NCBI GenBank assembly: GCA_039933015.1
Contig: JBDTOX010000001.1
Coordinates: 1-30,153 of the forward strand
Length of the DNA: 30,153 nt
Direction: 5' to 3'
DNA from: JBDTOX01 sp039933015
GTDB lineage: Bacteria; Pseudomonadota; Gammaproteobacteria; Burkholderiales; Methylophilaceae
Below are positions 6,535 through 14,874 of the stretch, in pieces. The position numbers and the translations under genes were made by a program. The notes beneath the pieces are model-generated. The model searched no databases, was not told the origin of the DNA, and saw only the letters and a program-made list of their open reading frames with translations. The stretch's first letter is position 1. Every line of letters begins with the position of its first letter.

Positions 6535-7917
6535 ATGATCAAAAAACTGCTGCAACGCGTCTTTAATTCCAAAAAAAAGCAGGCGAGCCTGACTACTGGC
6601 GCTGCATCCCCAAACAACAGCAATGCCAAACATATTTCCGGCAAGATTCACCGCATAGACCGCAAACTATTAAGCACGGGCGCCCTCCGCACCACGCAGG
6701 ATCTGCAAAAAGCCGGATTCGAGGCTTTTGTTGTAGGTGGCGCAGTACGTGACCTGTTGCTGAAAAAACGTCCCAAAGATTTCGACATCGCCACCAATGC
6801 CACGCCGGAGCAGGTGCATCGTGTATTCCGGCGCTCGCGCATCATCGGTCGTCGTTTCCGCCTGGTACACGTGACGTTTGGTGATGAAACCGTGGAGGTT
6901 TCGACCTTCCGCGGCAGCCATCTGGTTGTTGGCGGGGGCAGCGAGGGCGATTCCAAAATCGCTGACAGCGGCCGCATTTTGCGCGACAACGTATTTGGCA
7001 ACCAGGAAGAAGATGCCGTGCGCCGCGATTTCACAGCGAATGCGCTCTACTACGACCCTGCCAGCGAAGAAATTCTGGATTTCCACAACGGCGTAGCCGA
7101 TATCCAGGCAGGCATTTTGCGCATGATAGGCGACCCGGTGACGCGCTATCGCGAAGACCCCGTGCGCATGTTGCGTGCGGTCCGGCTATCAGCCAAACTG
7201 GGGCTCAAGCTGGATAAAGTCACTGAAGCGCCAATTCCAGAATTAGCCGATGCGCTGCAAGATGTTCCGGCGTCGCGGCTATTTGACGAAATGCTCAAGC
7301 TGTTTCTCTCCGGCCACGCCATAGAAAGCGTCATCGCCCTGCGCCAGCATGGCTTGCATCATGGCCTGCTGCCAATGTTAGACATGGTGCTTGAGCAGCC
7401 AATGGGCGAACGCTTCATCAATCTCGCCCTGAAAAATACCGATGACCGCGTACTCGCCGACAAGCCAGTGTCACCGGGTTTTCTGTTTGCTACCTTGTTG
7501 TGGCATGAAGTGCTCAGTGCCTGGCAAAAATTCCAGAAACAGGGCGACCGGCCCATCCCTGCATTGCACATGGCAATGACGGAGGTCTCGGACATCCAGG
7601 CCGAGAAGCTCGCCATCCATAAACGCTACAGCACCACCATGAAGGAAATCTGGGGCCTGCAGCCCAGGTTTGAGCAACGCGCCGGCAAGCGGCCTTACGG
7701 CCTGATCGAACATCCACGCTACCGGGCAGCTTATGACTTTCTACTGCTGCGCTGTGAATCCGGCGAGTTGCCAATCGAGCTGGGGCAATGGTGGACGGAT
7801 TTTGCCAATGCCGATGGTGAGCGCCGCCAGGCCATGCTCATGCCGGATAGCGAACCGAAAAATCGCCGCCGGCGCAGCCGTAAAAAACCCTCGGGGACCG
7901 CCAACACTGCGGAATAA
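6535..7917 (+). CDS. pcnB: Poly(A) polymerase I
   Basis: The product has 460 residues. The class II nucleotidyltransferase core is clear: FVVGGAVRDLLL at 65-76, then DFDIATNATPEQV with the catalytic Asp-82 and Asp-84. This is followed by RRDFTANALYYD and the CCA-adding/PAP RNA-binding part (GDPVTRYREDPVRMLRAVR). The N-terminal basic, Ser/Asn-rich segment (1-40) and a C-terminal Arg/Lys cluster (NRRRRSRKK) are typical of PcnB and separate it from tRNA nucleotidyltransferase. The enzyme adds 3' poly(A) tails that mark RNAs for decay. There is no strong Shine-Dalgarno. folK follows after 5 bases, an arrangement often seen in beta- and gammaproteobacteria. Confidence 0.95.
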   Translation: MIKKLLQRVFNSKKKQASLTTGAASPNNSNAKHISGKIHRIDRKLLSTGALRTTQDLQKAGFEAFVVGGAVRDLLLKKRPKDFDIATNATPEQVHRVFRRSRIIGRRFRLVHVTFGDETVEVSTFRGSHLVVGGGSEGDSKIADSGRILRDNVFGNQEEDAVRRDFTANALYYDPASEEILDFHNGVADIQAGILRMIGDPVTRYREDPVRMLRAVRLSAKLGLKLDKVTEAPIPELADALQDVPASRLFDEMLKLFLSGHAIESVIALRQHGLHHGLLPMLDMVLEQPMGERFINLALKNTDDRVLADKPVSPGFLFATLLWHEVLSAWQKFQKQGDRPIPALHMAMTEVSDIQAEKLAIHKRYSTTMKEIWGLQPRFEQRAGKRPYGLIEHPRYRAAYDFLLLRCESGELPIELGQWWTDFANADGERRQAMLMPDSEPKNRRRRSRKKPSGTANTAE

Positions 7918-7922
7918 TAACC

Positions 7923-8405
7923 ATGAGTCGGGCTTTTATCGCGCTAGGCAGCAATTTGCAGCAGCCGCAACAGCAAGTACAGCGGGCTTTCAATGAGCTC
8001 GCATGCCTGCCTAACACCAGCCTCATCAAGCATTCGTCGCTTTATCGCACAGCTCCCGTGGGCTACGATAACCAACCTGACTTTATTAATGCCGCAGCAG
8101 AAATCGAAACCGACTTAGCGCCCTTGCAGTTACTGCACGCGCTTTTGGCCCTGGAAAGCACGCATGGCCGTGAACGGCCGTTCCCCAATGCGCCACGGGT
8201 ACTAGACCTGGACTTGCTGCTGTACGATGATGTGGTCATGAGTACAGCTGAATTGACGCTGCCGCATCCGCGCATGCATGAGCGCGGCTTTGTGCTATTT
8301 CCTCTGGAAGAAATCGCCCCTGATTTAATTATTCCAAATCATGGGAATATCACCCAACTGGCACAAACCTGTATAGGCCAGGGTGTGGAAAAAGTGAGTC
8401 CTTAG
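7923..8405 (+). CDS. folK: 2-amino-4-hydroxy-6-hydroxymethyldihydropteridine pyrophosphokinase
   Basis: The product has 160 residues, the usual HPPK length. Signature elements are ALGSNL at 7-12, YRTAPVGYDNQPDFINAA at 41-58, and PRVLDLDLLLYDD at 91-103 with the magnesium-binding Asp-95 and Asp-97. The tail HPRMHERGFVLFPLEEIAP matches the family's C-terminal loop. It transfers pyrophosphate from ATP to the pterin in folate synthesis. It starts 5 bases after pcnB and is 13 bases before the deoxynucleoside kinase gene, so it belongs to this operon. Confidence 0.96.
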   Translation: MSRAFIALGSNLQQPQQQVQRAFNELACLPNTSLIKHSSLYRTAPVGYDNQPDFINAAAEIETDLAPLQLLHALLALESTHGRERPFPNAPRVLDLDLLLYDDVVMSTAELTLPHPRMHERGFVLFPLEEIAPDLIIPNHGNITQLAQTCIGQGVEKVSP

Positions 8406-8418
8406 AAAGCATGGCCAC

Positions 8419-9066
8419 ATGAGTATTTTCGAAAAATTTCCTTACATCGTTATTGAAGGGCCGATAGGCAGCGGTAAAACTACGCTGGCACGCAAGCTGG
8501 CAGACAGCTTCCCCGTGAATCTGCTACTGGAAAACGCAGACGCCAACCCTTTCCTGCCCAAGTTCTATGTGGACGCACCGCGTTATGCACTGCCAACACA
8601 GCTATTCTTCCTGTTCCAACGTGCCGGGCAAATTCGTGATTTGGCACAGCGCGACATGTTTACGCAGGCCACCATCGCGGACTTTTTCCTGGAAAAAGAC
8701 CCCCTGTTTGCACGCATGACGCTTAATGATGAAGAGTTTGCGCTCTATCGTCAGATCTACCAGCATTTGCAGCCGCAAGCCTCGGCGCCGGACCTGGTCA
8801 TCTATTTGCAAACACCCGTAGATGCATTGCTCGAACGCGTCAATCAGCGCAATGTGGCTTACGAGCAGGGCATTACACGTGAATACCTGGCGCGGCTGGC
8901 GGATGCCTACAGCGAATTCTTCCATCAATACGACGCATCACCGTTATTGATTGTAAATAACGAAAAACTCAACATTACCGAGAACGATGCAGCTCTCAAT
9001 GTGCTGATGGAGCGCATTCTGCAAATTCGCGGACAACGCGAATATTTCAACCCTAACCTTGAGTAA
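8419..9066 (+). CDS. Deoxynucleoside kinase family protein (deoxyadenosine/deoxyguanosine kinase-like)
   Basis: The product has 215 residues. A P-loop IEGPIGSGKTTLA lies at about 12-24, followed by LLLENADANPFLPKFY and LPTQLFFLFQRAGQI, the nucleoside-binding region of the dNK/dCK family. A lid-like Arg-rich stretch (LERVNQRNVAYEQGI) lies further on. Members phosphorylate deoxynucleosides in salvage. The place between folK and panB is a common betaproteobacterial arrangement, where the protein is often annotated only as 'deoxynucleoside kinase'. Substrate specificity cannot be told from the sequence. Confidence 0.88.
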   Translation: MSIFEKFPYIVIEGPIGSGKTTLARKLADSFPVNLLLENADANPFLPKFYVDAPRYALPTQLFFLFQRAGQIRDLAQRDMFTQATIADFFLEKDPLFARMTLNDEEFALYRQIYQHLQPQASAPDLVIYLQTPVDALLERVNQRNVAYEQGITREYLARLADAYSEFFHQYDASPLLIVNNEKLNITENDAALNVLMERILQIRGQREYFNPNLE

Positions 9067-9078
9067 GCACAAGATACA

Positions 9079-9879
9079 ATGAACTTATTCACACTGCAGC
9101 AAATGGCAGACAGAGGCGAAAAAATCGCTGTATTGACCTGTTACGACGCCAGCTTTGCCGCACTCTGTGAAAGTGCCGGCATAGAAGTATTGCTGGTCGG
9201 TGATTCGCTAGGCATGGTGTTGCAAGGTGCTGACAGCACGCTCGCTGTGACCTTGCACGATATGCAATATCACACGCGCTGCGTTGCCAAAGGCTCTAAA
9301 AACACTTACATCATCAGCGACTTGCCCTTTGGCAGCTATCAGCTCAGCCCTGAACAGGCCTGGCGCAACGCTACCCGCCTCATGGCCGCTGGCGCGCACA
9401 TGGTCAAGCTCGAGGGCGGCGCAGTCATGGTGGAGACGGTGCGCTTCCTGGTGGATCGCGGCATCCCGGTATGCGGCCATCTGGGCCTGACACCACAATC
9501 CGTGCACCAACTCGGCGGTTATCGCGTGCAAGGCAGAAATGACCAGCAAGCGCAACAGCTTTTAGCCGATGCCCAGGCTTTGGCAGAAGCAGGTGCGGGC
9601 TTGCTGGTACTGGAAATGGTGCCAGCCGGCCTGGCTAAACAAATTACCCAAGCAGTTGCTATTCCCACTATAGGTATAGGTGCGGGACCGGACTGTGACG
9701 GACAGGTGTTGGTACTGCAGGACATGCTGGGCATCTATACTGGCAGCAGTCTAAATTACAAGCCCCCGCGCTTTGTGCGCAACTTCATGCAAGGCGCGGA
9801 AAGCATCCAGCAAGCGGTAGCCGCTTATGTGCAGGCGGTAAAGCTCAGCGCCTTTCCCGCAGCGGAGCACAGCTTCTGA
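9079..9879 (+). CDS. panB: 3-methyl-2-oxobutanoate hydroxymethyltransferase
   Basis: The product has 266 residues, the family's normal length. It opens with LQQMADRGEKIAVLTCYDASFA. Metal-binding residues are expected at Asp-42 (LLVGDSLGMV), Asp-81 (ISDLPFGSY) and Glu-112 (VKLEGG). Later motifs include GHLGLTPQSVHQLGGY and IGIGAGPDCDGQVLV. It makes ketopantoate from 2-oxoisovalerate and methylene-tetrahydrofolate, the first step of pantothenate synthesis. Its stop overlaps the panC start by one base (TGATG), so the two are coupled. A folate gene (folK) in the same operon fits the cofactor need. Confidence 0.97.
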   Translation: MNLFTLQQMADRGEKIAVLTCYDASFAALCESAGIEVLLVGDSLGMVLQGADSTLAVTLHDMQYHTRCVAKGSKNTYIISDLPFGSYQLSPEQAWRNATRLMAAGAHMVKLEGGAVMVETVRFLVDRGIPVCGHLGLTPQSVHQLGGYRVQGRNDQQAQQLLADAQALAEAGAGLLVLEMVPAGLAKQITQAVAIPTIGIGAGPDCDGQVLVLQDMLGIYTGSSLNYKPPRFVRNFMQGAESIQQAVAAYVQAVKLSAFPAAEHSF

Positions 9880-10712
9880 TGGAGGTGATCACTAGCGTCG
9901 AAGCCCTGCGTCAGCGGCTTGCAAATGCAGCATCCGTGAGTTTTGTCCCCACCATGGGCAATCTGCATGCGGGGCATATCCACTTGGTCGAGCTTGCACG
10001 GCGGCATGGGCAATGCGTAGTCGTCAGCATTTTCGTCAATCCACTGCAATTCGGTGCCAATGAAGATCTGGCAAGCTATCCGCGCACGCCGGAAGAAGAC
10101 TGCGCCAAATTAAAACTTGCCGGCGCAGATGTCGTATTTGCGCCAGCAGAAAAAGAAGTTTATCCAGTAGCACAAAGCATCATGGTAGAGCCACCGGCGG
10201 TTGCCGACGAGCTGTGCGGTGCGGCGCGCCCTGGCCATTTTCGCGGCATGGCAACGGTGGTATTAAAGTTGCTGAACATAGTGCGGCCGCAGGTCGCGAT
10301 ATTCGGCAATAAGGATTTCCAGCAACTATTCATCATTCGCGAAATGGTGCGTCAGTTTAATTTACCGGTCGAAATCATTGCCGGAGATACCATGCGCGAA
10401 TCCGATGGCCTTGCGATGAGCTCGCGCAATGGCTATCTCAATCCGGCACAGCGCATGGAAGCGCAACGCCTGTATCGTGCCTTGCAGCAGATTGTGCAAT
10501 CAATACAAACCGGCAACCGCAATGTTGCCGCGATAGAAGCGCAAACCACTCAATACCTGACACAGCTCGGCTGGATAGTCGATTATATTTCCGTGCGTTC
10601 AGCACACACGCTAGCTCCGGCAACTGCTGAAGATCATGAGCTGGTAGTTCTGGGCGCGGCAAGACAAGGGCGTACGCGCTTGATTGATAACATTGAGTTT
10701 CGTGCCGGATGA
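9879..10712 (+). CDS. panC: Pantothenate synthetase (pantoate-beta-alanine ligase)
   Basis: The product has 277 residues. The nucleotidyltransferase-type motif PTMGNLHAGH is at 24-33, SIFVNPLQFG follows, and FGNKDFQQLFIIREMV and AMSSRNGYL complete the ATP- and pantoate-binding signature. It joins pantoate and beta-alanine through a pantoyl adenylate. One-base overlap with panB; a small hairpin and TTTT follow the stop. Confidence 0.97.
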   Translation: MEVITSVEALRQRLANAASVSFVPTMGNLHAGHIHLVELARRHGQCVVVSIFVNPLQFGANEDLASYPRTPEEDCAKLKLAGADVVFAPAEKEVYPVAQSIMVEPPAVADELCGAARPGHFRGMATVVLKLLNIVRPQVAIFGNKDFQQLFIIREMVRQFNLPVEIIAGDTMRESDGLAMSSRNGYLNPAQRMEAQRLYRALQQIVQSIQTGNRNVAAIEAQTTQYLTQLGWIVDYISVRSAHTLAPATAEDHELVVLGAARQGRTRLIDNIEFRAG

Positions 10713-10732
10713 CGCGCGATTGCGCGCCTTTT
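10713..10732 (+). terminator. Possible weak terminator after panC
   Basis: CGCGC (10713-10717) pairs with GCGCG (10722-10726) around GATT, followed by CC and TTTT (10729-10732). The stem is short. The T-run overlaps the first bases of the panD -35 element. Confidence 0.35.
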
Positions 10733-10759
10733 GCACCCACAGCGCTAAGTGACTATAAT
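10731..10759 (+). promoter_or_regulatory. Sigma-70 type promoter for panD
   Basis: TTGCAC (10731-10736), 17 bases, TATAAT (10754-10759). Spacing is ideal and the -10 is consensus. It lies 30 bases before the panD start codon. Confidence 0.7.
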
Positions 10760-10789
10760 ATGCATCCTTTAGAATCAATCAGGTAGGCC

Positions 10790-11170
10790 ATGCAAAGAAC
10801 CATGCTCAAATCCAAGTTGCACCGGGTGCACGTTACGCATTCGGAGCTACAGTATGAGGGCTCTTGTGCCATCGACGAGGCTTTGCTGGACGCAGCGGAT
10901 ATCCGTGAATACCAGCAGATCGATATTTACAACATCGCCAATGGCGAGCGCTTCACCACTTACGCCATTCGCGCCCAGCGTAATTCTGGCATTATTTCGG
11001 TGAATGGCGCTGCTGCGCACAAAGCAAGCCCGGGCGATCTGCTGATTATCGCCAGCTATGCGGCTTACACCGAGATCGAGCTGGAAAAATTCAAACCGCA
11101 ACTGATTTATGTAGATGCAAACAATTGTATTGTCGACCAACGCCGCGACATCCCGGTACAAGCCGCTTAG
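10790..11170 (+). CDS. panD: Aspartate 1-decarboxylase proenzyme
   Basis: The product has 126 residues. The self-cleavage site is visible as YEGSC at 22-26, where the Gly-24/Ser-25 bond is cut to form the pyruvoyl group. Lys-9 and Tyr-58-region residues belong to the conserved N-terminal MLKSKLHRV and later VNGAAAHKASPGDLLII. It makes beta-alanine for panC. AGGTAGG precedes the ATG. It has its own promoter, 77 bases after panC, so all three pantothenate genes of this branch are together but panD can be expressed separately. Confidence 0.97.
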   Translation: MQRTMLKSKLHRVHVTHSELQYEGSCAIDEALLDAADIREYQQIDIYNIANGERFTTYAIRAQRNSGIISVNGAAAHKASPGDLLIIASYAAYTEIELEKFKPQLIYVDANNCIVDQRRDIPVQAA

Positions 11171-11185
11171 GTTTTTCAACAGAAT

Positions 11186-11207
11186 AATTCGATCCGCCTG
11201 TCGAATT
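11186..11207. repeat. Inverted repeat after panD
   Basis: AATTCGA and TCGAATT form a 7-bp stem with an 8-base loop, 16 bases after the panD stop. There is no T-run. It may be a weak terminator aid or an operator for rsfS. Confidence 0.35.
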
Positions 11208-11303
11208 TCACTTACCATTTTCTAATGACAGTAGTATTGTCTTTATCATTCATCTCAAGAAGTGAGCGCTTTTTGTTCGACGCTTAACTTCTACAAGGAA
11301 ACC

Positions 11304-11666
11304 ATGGATATAGAAGTTATGAAACAAGCCGTCATTGACGCGCTGGAAGACATCAAGGGTTACGACATCGCCGTGATGGATGTGCGCAAGCTCACCTCCA
11401 TGGCGACTTACATGATCATCGCCAATGCCACATCGTCCAGGCAAGCAAAAGCCATGGCGAATAACGTACGGGAAAAGCTCAAGGAATTGGGCGCCGATGT
11501 ACGCGGCACAGAAGGTGAAAAAGAAGGTGAATGGGTACTGGTAGACTTGGGCGACATCATTGTTCACATCATGCTGCCGGCAACACGTGCCTATTACAAC
11601 CTGGAACAACTCTGGGGCGCTGCTGAAGGCCGCCGTCACGTTAATAGCTCCTCCACCTTAAGCTAA
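11304..11666 (+). CDS. rsfS: Ribosomal silencing factor RsfS
   Basis: The product has 120 residues. It carries the family core ALEDIKGYDIAVMDVRKLTS, MIIANATSSRQAKAMANNV, EGEWVLVDLGDIIVHIM and YYNLEQLWG. RsfS binds ribosomal protein L14 and blocks joining of the subunits when nutrients are short. The ATG at 11304 is preceded by AAGGA; an upstream in-frame ATG at 11262 would add 14 residues not seen in the family. rlmH follows after 9 bases. nadD, the usual upstream partner, is absent here. Confidence 0.95.
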   Translation: MDIEVMKQAVIDALEDIKGYDIAVMDVRKLTSMATYMIIANATSSRQAKAMANNVREKLKELGADVRGTEGEKEGEWVLVDLGDIIVHIMLPATRAYYNLEQLWGAAEGRRHVNSSSTLS

Positions 11667-11675
11667 ATTCCAGGC

Positions 11676-12143
11676 TTGAAATTACGCATTCTTAGTGTTG
11701 GCCACAAAATGCCCGACTGGGTTGAAAGTGGCTGCGCTGAGTACCTCAAGCGCATGCCGCGCGAAATGACAGTGGACATTGTCGAAATCAAACCGGACAA
11801 GCGTGCTGCCGGCAAAAATTCCGCACAAGTGCAGGAAGCCGAAAGTAAAAGAATAGTGGAAGCCGCCGGACGCGATTACCTGATTGCCCTGGATGAACGC
11901 GGACAGGAAGTAACCACCCTGCAGCTCGCCGACCGCATGCAAACCTGGCTGGGTGGTGGCCGCGATGTGTCCTTAGTCATAGGCGGCGCGGATGGCTTGC
12001 ATGCCGACATCAAGAGCCGTGCCGACTGGCTCTGGAGCTTATCCAAACTGACCTTGCCCCATGGCATGGTACGCGTGCTGCTGGCCGAGCAGCTTTACCG
12101 CGCACATAGCGTCATCAATAACCACCCCTACCATCGCGAGTGA
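11676..12143 (+). CDS. rlmH: 23S rRNA (pseudouridine-1915-N3)-methyltransferase RlmH
   Basis: The product has 155 residues, the normal length for this SPOUT-class enzyme. It starts with TTG at 11676, giving MKLRILSVGHKMPDWVE, the conserved N-terminus. The SAM-binding knot shows LVIGGADGL and the C-terminal LPHGMVRVLLAEQLYRA and NNHPYHRE are invariant family sequences. It methylates pseudouridine 1915 in helix 69 of 23S rRNA. It follows rsfS closely and is one base before phrB. Confidence 0.96.
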   Translation: MKLRILSVGHKMPDWVESGCAEYLKRMPREMTVDIVEIKPDKRAAGKNSAQVQEAESKRIVEAAGRDYLIALDERGQEVTTLQLADRMQTWLGGGRDVSLVIGGADGLHADIKSRADWLWSLSKLTLPHGMVRVLLAEQLYRAHSVINNHPYHRE

Positions 12144-12144
12144 C

Positions 12145-13578
12145 ATGGACACAGCGCTAGTCTGGTTCCGCCGCGACTTGCGCGATTACGACCATGCCGC
12201 GCTTTACCATGCACTCAAATCCGCAGACCAGGTGCATTGCGTCTTTGTTTTCGATACTGAAATCCTTGACCAGTTGCCAGATAAAACTGACCGTCGCGTT
12301 GAATTTATCTGGGAAAGCGTATGTGAATTAAAGGCTGCATTACAGGCCCACGGTAGCGATCTCCTCGTGCTGCATGGGGCGACCCGGCAAGCGATCCCCG
12401 CGCTGGCAAAAGCTCTGGGGGTAGCGTCGGTATTTACCAACCGCGATTATGAACCGAATGCAATTGCGCGCGATAGCGCTGTTGCACAGGCCCTGCAAGC
12501 CCTTGGTATAGGTTTTCATTGCTACAAAGACCAGGTGATTTTTGAGCGTGATGAAATATTAAACCAGGCGGGCAAGGCTTTTAGTGTATTCACGCCCTAC
12601 AAAAATGCCTGGCTGAAAAAACTTAACGAGTTCTTTATGCAGCCTTATCCAGTTCATAAATACCTGGAGCACTTGGCTCGCACACCAGCCAGCACTATGC
12701 CATCCCTGGAATCCATAGGGTTCCTGCGCACCAATCTCGCCACCATTAAAATACCAACCGGCATGTCGGGCGGCACGGCCTTGTTTGCAGACTTTGTTGA
12801 GCGCATGGAGCGTTATCAGGATGCACGCGACTTCCCCGCGATCAAAGGACCATCCTATCTATCCGTGCATTTGCGTTTTGGCACCATCTCCATTCGCCAT
12901 CTGGCGAGGACTGCCTGGCATATGAGCGGCAGCGGCGCAGCAACCTGGATGGGAGAACTGATCTGGCGCGATTTCTATGTTCAGGTTTTGCATCACCATC
13001 CACGCATTGCTCATGGCAGGTCATTCAAGCCAGAGTTTGAATCCCTGCCATTCTCGAACAAAACAGAATTGTTCCAGGCATGGTGCCAAGGCAAAACAGG
13101 CTATCCGCTAGTCGATGCCGCCATGCGCCAGCTCAACCAGACCGGCTACATGCATAATCGCCTGCGCATGGTGGTGGCGAGCTTTCTGGTCAAAGATTTG
13201 CTCATAGACTGGCGCTGGGGTGAGCAATACTTCGCAGAAAAACTGATAGATTTTGACCTGGCCGCGAATAATGGCGGCTGGCAATGGGCCGCGTCTACCG
13301 GCTGTGATGCCCAGCCCTGGTTCAGGATTTTCAACCCCATTACCCAGTCGAAAAAATTCGATGCAGAAGGAAAATTCATCCGCAAATATGTGGCGGAACT
13401 CGCACCCTGCGACAACAAGGAAATTCACGCACCCTGGCAGCTGCCAGCCCTGCGCCAGCAGGTGTTGGAATTGAAGATTGGGCAGGATTACCCGCACCCT
13501 GTCGTTGACCATGCGGCGCAACGTGAACTGGCGTTGGCGTTGTATAAGAACGCTGGCAAACCAAGTCACCCTCAATAA
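12145..13578 (+). CDS. phrB: Deoxyribodipyrimidine photolyase (CPD photolyase, class I)
   Basis: The product has 477 residues, as usual for class I photolyases. The N-terminal antenna domain starts with ALVWFRRDLRDYDHAAL. The FAD domain includes KGPSYLSVHLRFGTISIR, WMGELIWRDFYVQ, GYPLVDAAMRQL, GYMHNRLRMVVASFL and the hallmark NGGWQWAASTGCDAQPWF near residues 375-392, with the Trp residues of the electron-transfer chain. It repairs cyclobutane pyrimidine dimers with blue light. ATG at 12145 sits one base after the rlmH stop; a longer open frame starting at 12061 lies inside rlmH and was rejected. A strong terminator follows at once. Confidence 0.96.
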   Translation: MDTALVWFRRDLRDYDHAALYHALKSADQVHCVFVFDTEILDQLPDKTDRRVEFIWESVCELKAALQAHGSDLLVLHGATRQAIPALAKALGVASVFTNRDYEPNAIARDSAVAQALQALGIGFHCYKDQVIFERDEILNQAGKAFSVFTPYKNAWLKKLNEFFMQPYPVHKYLEHLARTPASTMPSLESIGFLRTNLATIKIPTGMSGGTALFADFVERMERYQDARDFPAIKGPSYLSVHLRFGTISIRHLARTAWHMSGSGAATWMGELIWRDFYVQVLHHHPRIAHGRSFKPEFESLPFSNKTELFQAWCQGKTGYPLVDAAMRQLNQTGYMHNRLRMVVASFLVKDLLIDWRWGEQYFAEKLIDFDLAANNGGWQWAASTGCDAQPWFRIFNPITQSKKFDAEGKFIRKYVAELAPCDNKEIHAPWQLPALRQQVLELKIGQDYPHPVVDHAAQRELALALYKNAGKPSHPQ

Positions 13579-13581
13579 AAT

Positions 13582-13606
13582 GCCGCCCGACTCTGGGCGG
13601 CTTTTT
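13582..13606. terminator. Bidirectional intrinsic terminator between phrB and fbp
   Basis: GCCGCCC (13582-13588) pairs with GGGCGGC (13595-13601), loop GACTCT, followed by TTTTT on the plus strand. On the minus strand the same stem is followed by ATTTTATT, serving fbp. Confidence 0.9.
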
Positions 13607-13620
13607 GCAAGCGTGACTAC

Positions 13621-14640
13621 TTAGCGCTTGTGATACGATACTACGGCATCCACTTCATTCTTTGAACCCAGAATCACCGGCACGCGCTGATGCAGGCCAC
13701 CAGGCTGTATCTCCATAATGCGCTCGCGCCCGGTTGATGAAGCGCCACCCGCCTGCTCAACTATAAAACTCATGGGGTTAGCTTCGTACATCAGCCGCAG
13801 CTTGCCGCCCTGCTTTTTCATTTTGCTATCGATGGGATACATAAATATGCCGCCGCGTATCAGGATACGGTGCACTTCAGCCACCATGGAAGCTACCCAG
13901 CGCATATTGAAATCCTTGCCGCGCTTGCCCTCTTTCCCTTGCAGGCATTCATCAATGTAGCGCTGTACCGGGGCTTCCCAGAAGCGATAGTTGGACATGT
14001 TGATGGCAAATTCCTGGGTATCGGCCGGAATCTGCATATCAGGATTGGTCAGGAAAAACTCGCCGATCTCGCGATCCAGCGTAAAACCGTTGACGCCATT
14101 GCCAGTGGTCAGCACCAGCATGGTGGAAGAGCCGTACAAGGCATAACCGGCACAGACCTGCCGAGTGCCAGGTTGCAGAAAATCCTCCAGCTTGGGATTA
14201 GTAACGCCTTCCGGACAGCGCAGTATAGAGAAAATAGTACCCACAGAAATATTGAGGTTGACATTGGAAGAGCCGTCAAGCGGGTCAAACAGCATCAGGT
14301 ATTTGCCGCGCTGATTTTTGTCGCTATTACGGTATTGCTCCGGAATGGTGTAGGGATCATCCATTTCCTCGGATGCCATGCCTACCATATGGCCAGCCCA
14401 CTGGTTGCATTTCAGAAAAATTTCATTGGTAATCACATCCAACTCTTTTTGCACTTCGCCCTGTATATTTTCCGATTCAAGACTGCCCATCGTACCGACT
14501 AGCGCGCCCTTGTTAACGGCGGCAGCAATTTTTTTGCAGGCGGTAACGATATCGTTCAGGATCAGGGTAAGCTCACCTGTAGCAGAAGGAGAGTGACGCT
14601 GCTCTTCTATGATGAACTGGGTAACAGTCATATCGCTCAT
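13621..14640 (-). CDS. fbp: Fructose-1,6-bisphosphatase class 1
   Basis: The product has 339 residues. The metal-binding signature FDPLDGSSN lies at 118-126. The active-site GGIFMYPIDSKMKKQGGKLRL and the following EANPMSFIVEQAGG are also present. It removes the 1-phosphate from fructose 1,6-bisphosphate in gluconeogenesis, and in autotrophs in the Calvin cycle or in methylotrophs the RuMP cycle. The ATG at 14640 has AAGGA eight bases upstream, which favours it over Met-4. It stands alone between two outward terminator and promoter regions. No Calvin-cycle gene is adjacent, so context does not decide the pathway. Confidence 0.96.
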   Translation of the reverse strand: MSDMTVTQFIIEEQRHSPSATGELTLILNDIVTACKKIAAAVNKGALVGTMGSLESENIQGEVQKELDVITNEIFLKCNQWAGHMVGMASEEMDDPYTIPEQYRNSDKNQRGKYLMLFDPLDGSSNVNLNISVGTIFSILRCPEGVTNPKLEDFLQPGTRQVCAGYALYGSSTMLVLTTGNGVNGFTLDREIGEFFLTNPDMQIPADTQEFAINMSNYRFWEAPVQRYIDECLQGKEGKRGKDFNMRWVASMVAEVHRILIRGGIFMYPIDSKMKKQGGKLRLMYEANPMSFIVEQAGGASSTGRERIMEIQPGGLHQRVPVILGSKNEVDAVVSYHKR

Positions 14641-14874
14641 ACTAGTTTTCCTTGCTTGAGTTCAGAAAAATGCATGCCAGAAAATTCAAATGCATAATTT
14701 CTAGCATCTCATTTGGGCTTGATCAACACAGTGTCACATTTACGCAACTACAATTCAACTGGCTTTCTGGCACGCCTAAAACAGTGGACAAGGCAATTGC
14801 GCTCGGTTAAAGTTTGGGCGTACTGCTGGGTATATCTAATACCAATATCAGACAAATAATTTTTGGAACCACGC

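Noticed and set aside
12061..12144. Upstream extension of phrB
   Set aside because: It lies inside rlmH in another frame; the photolyase N-terminus begins at 12145.
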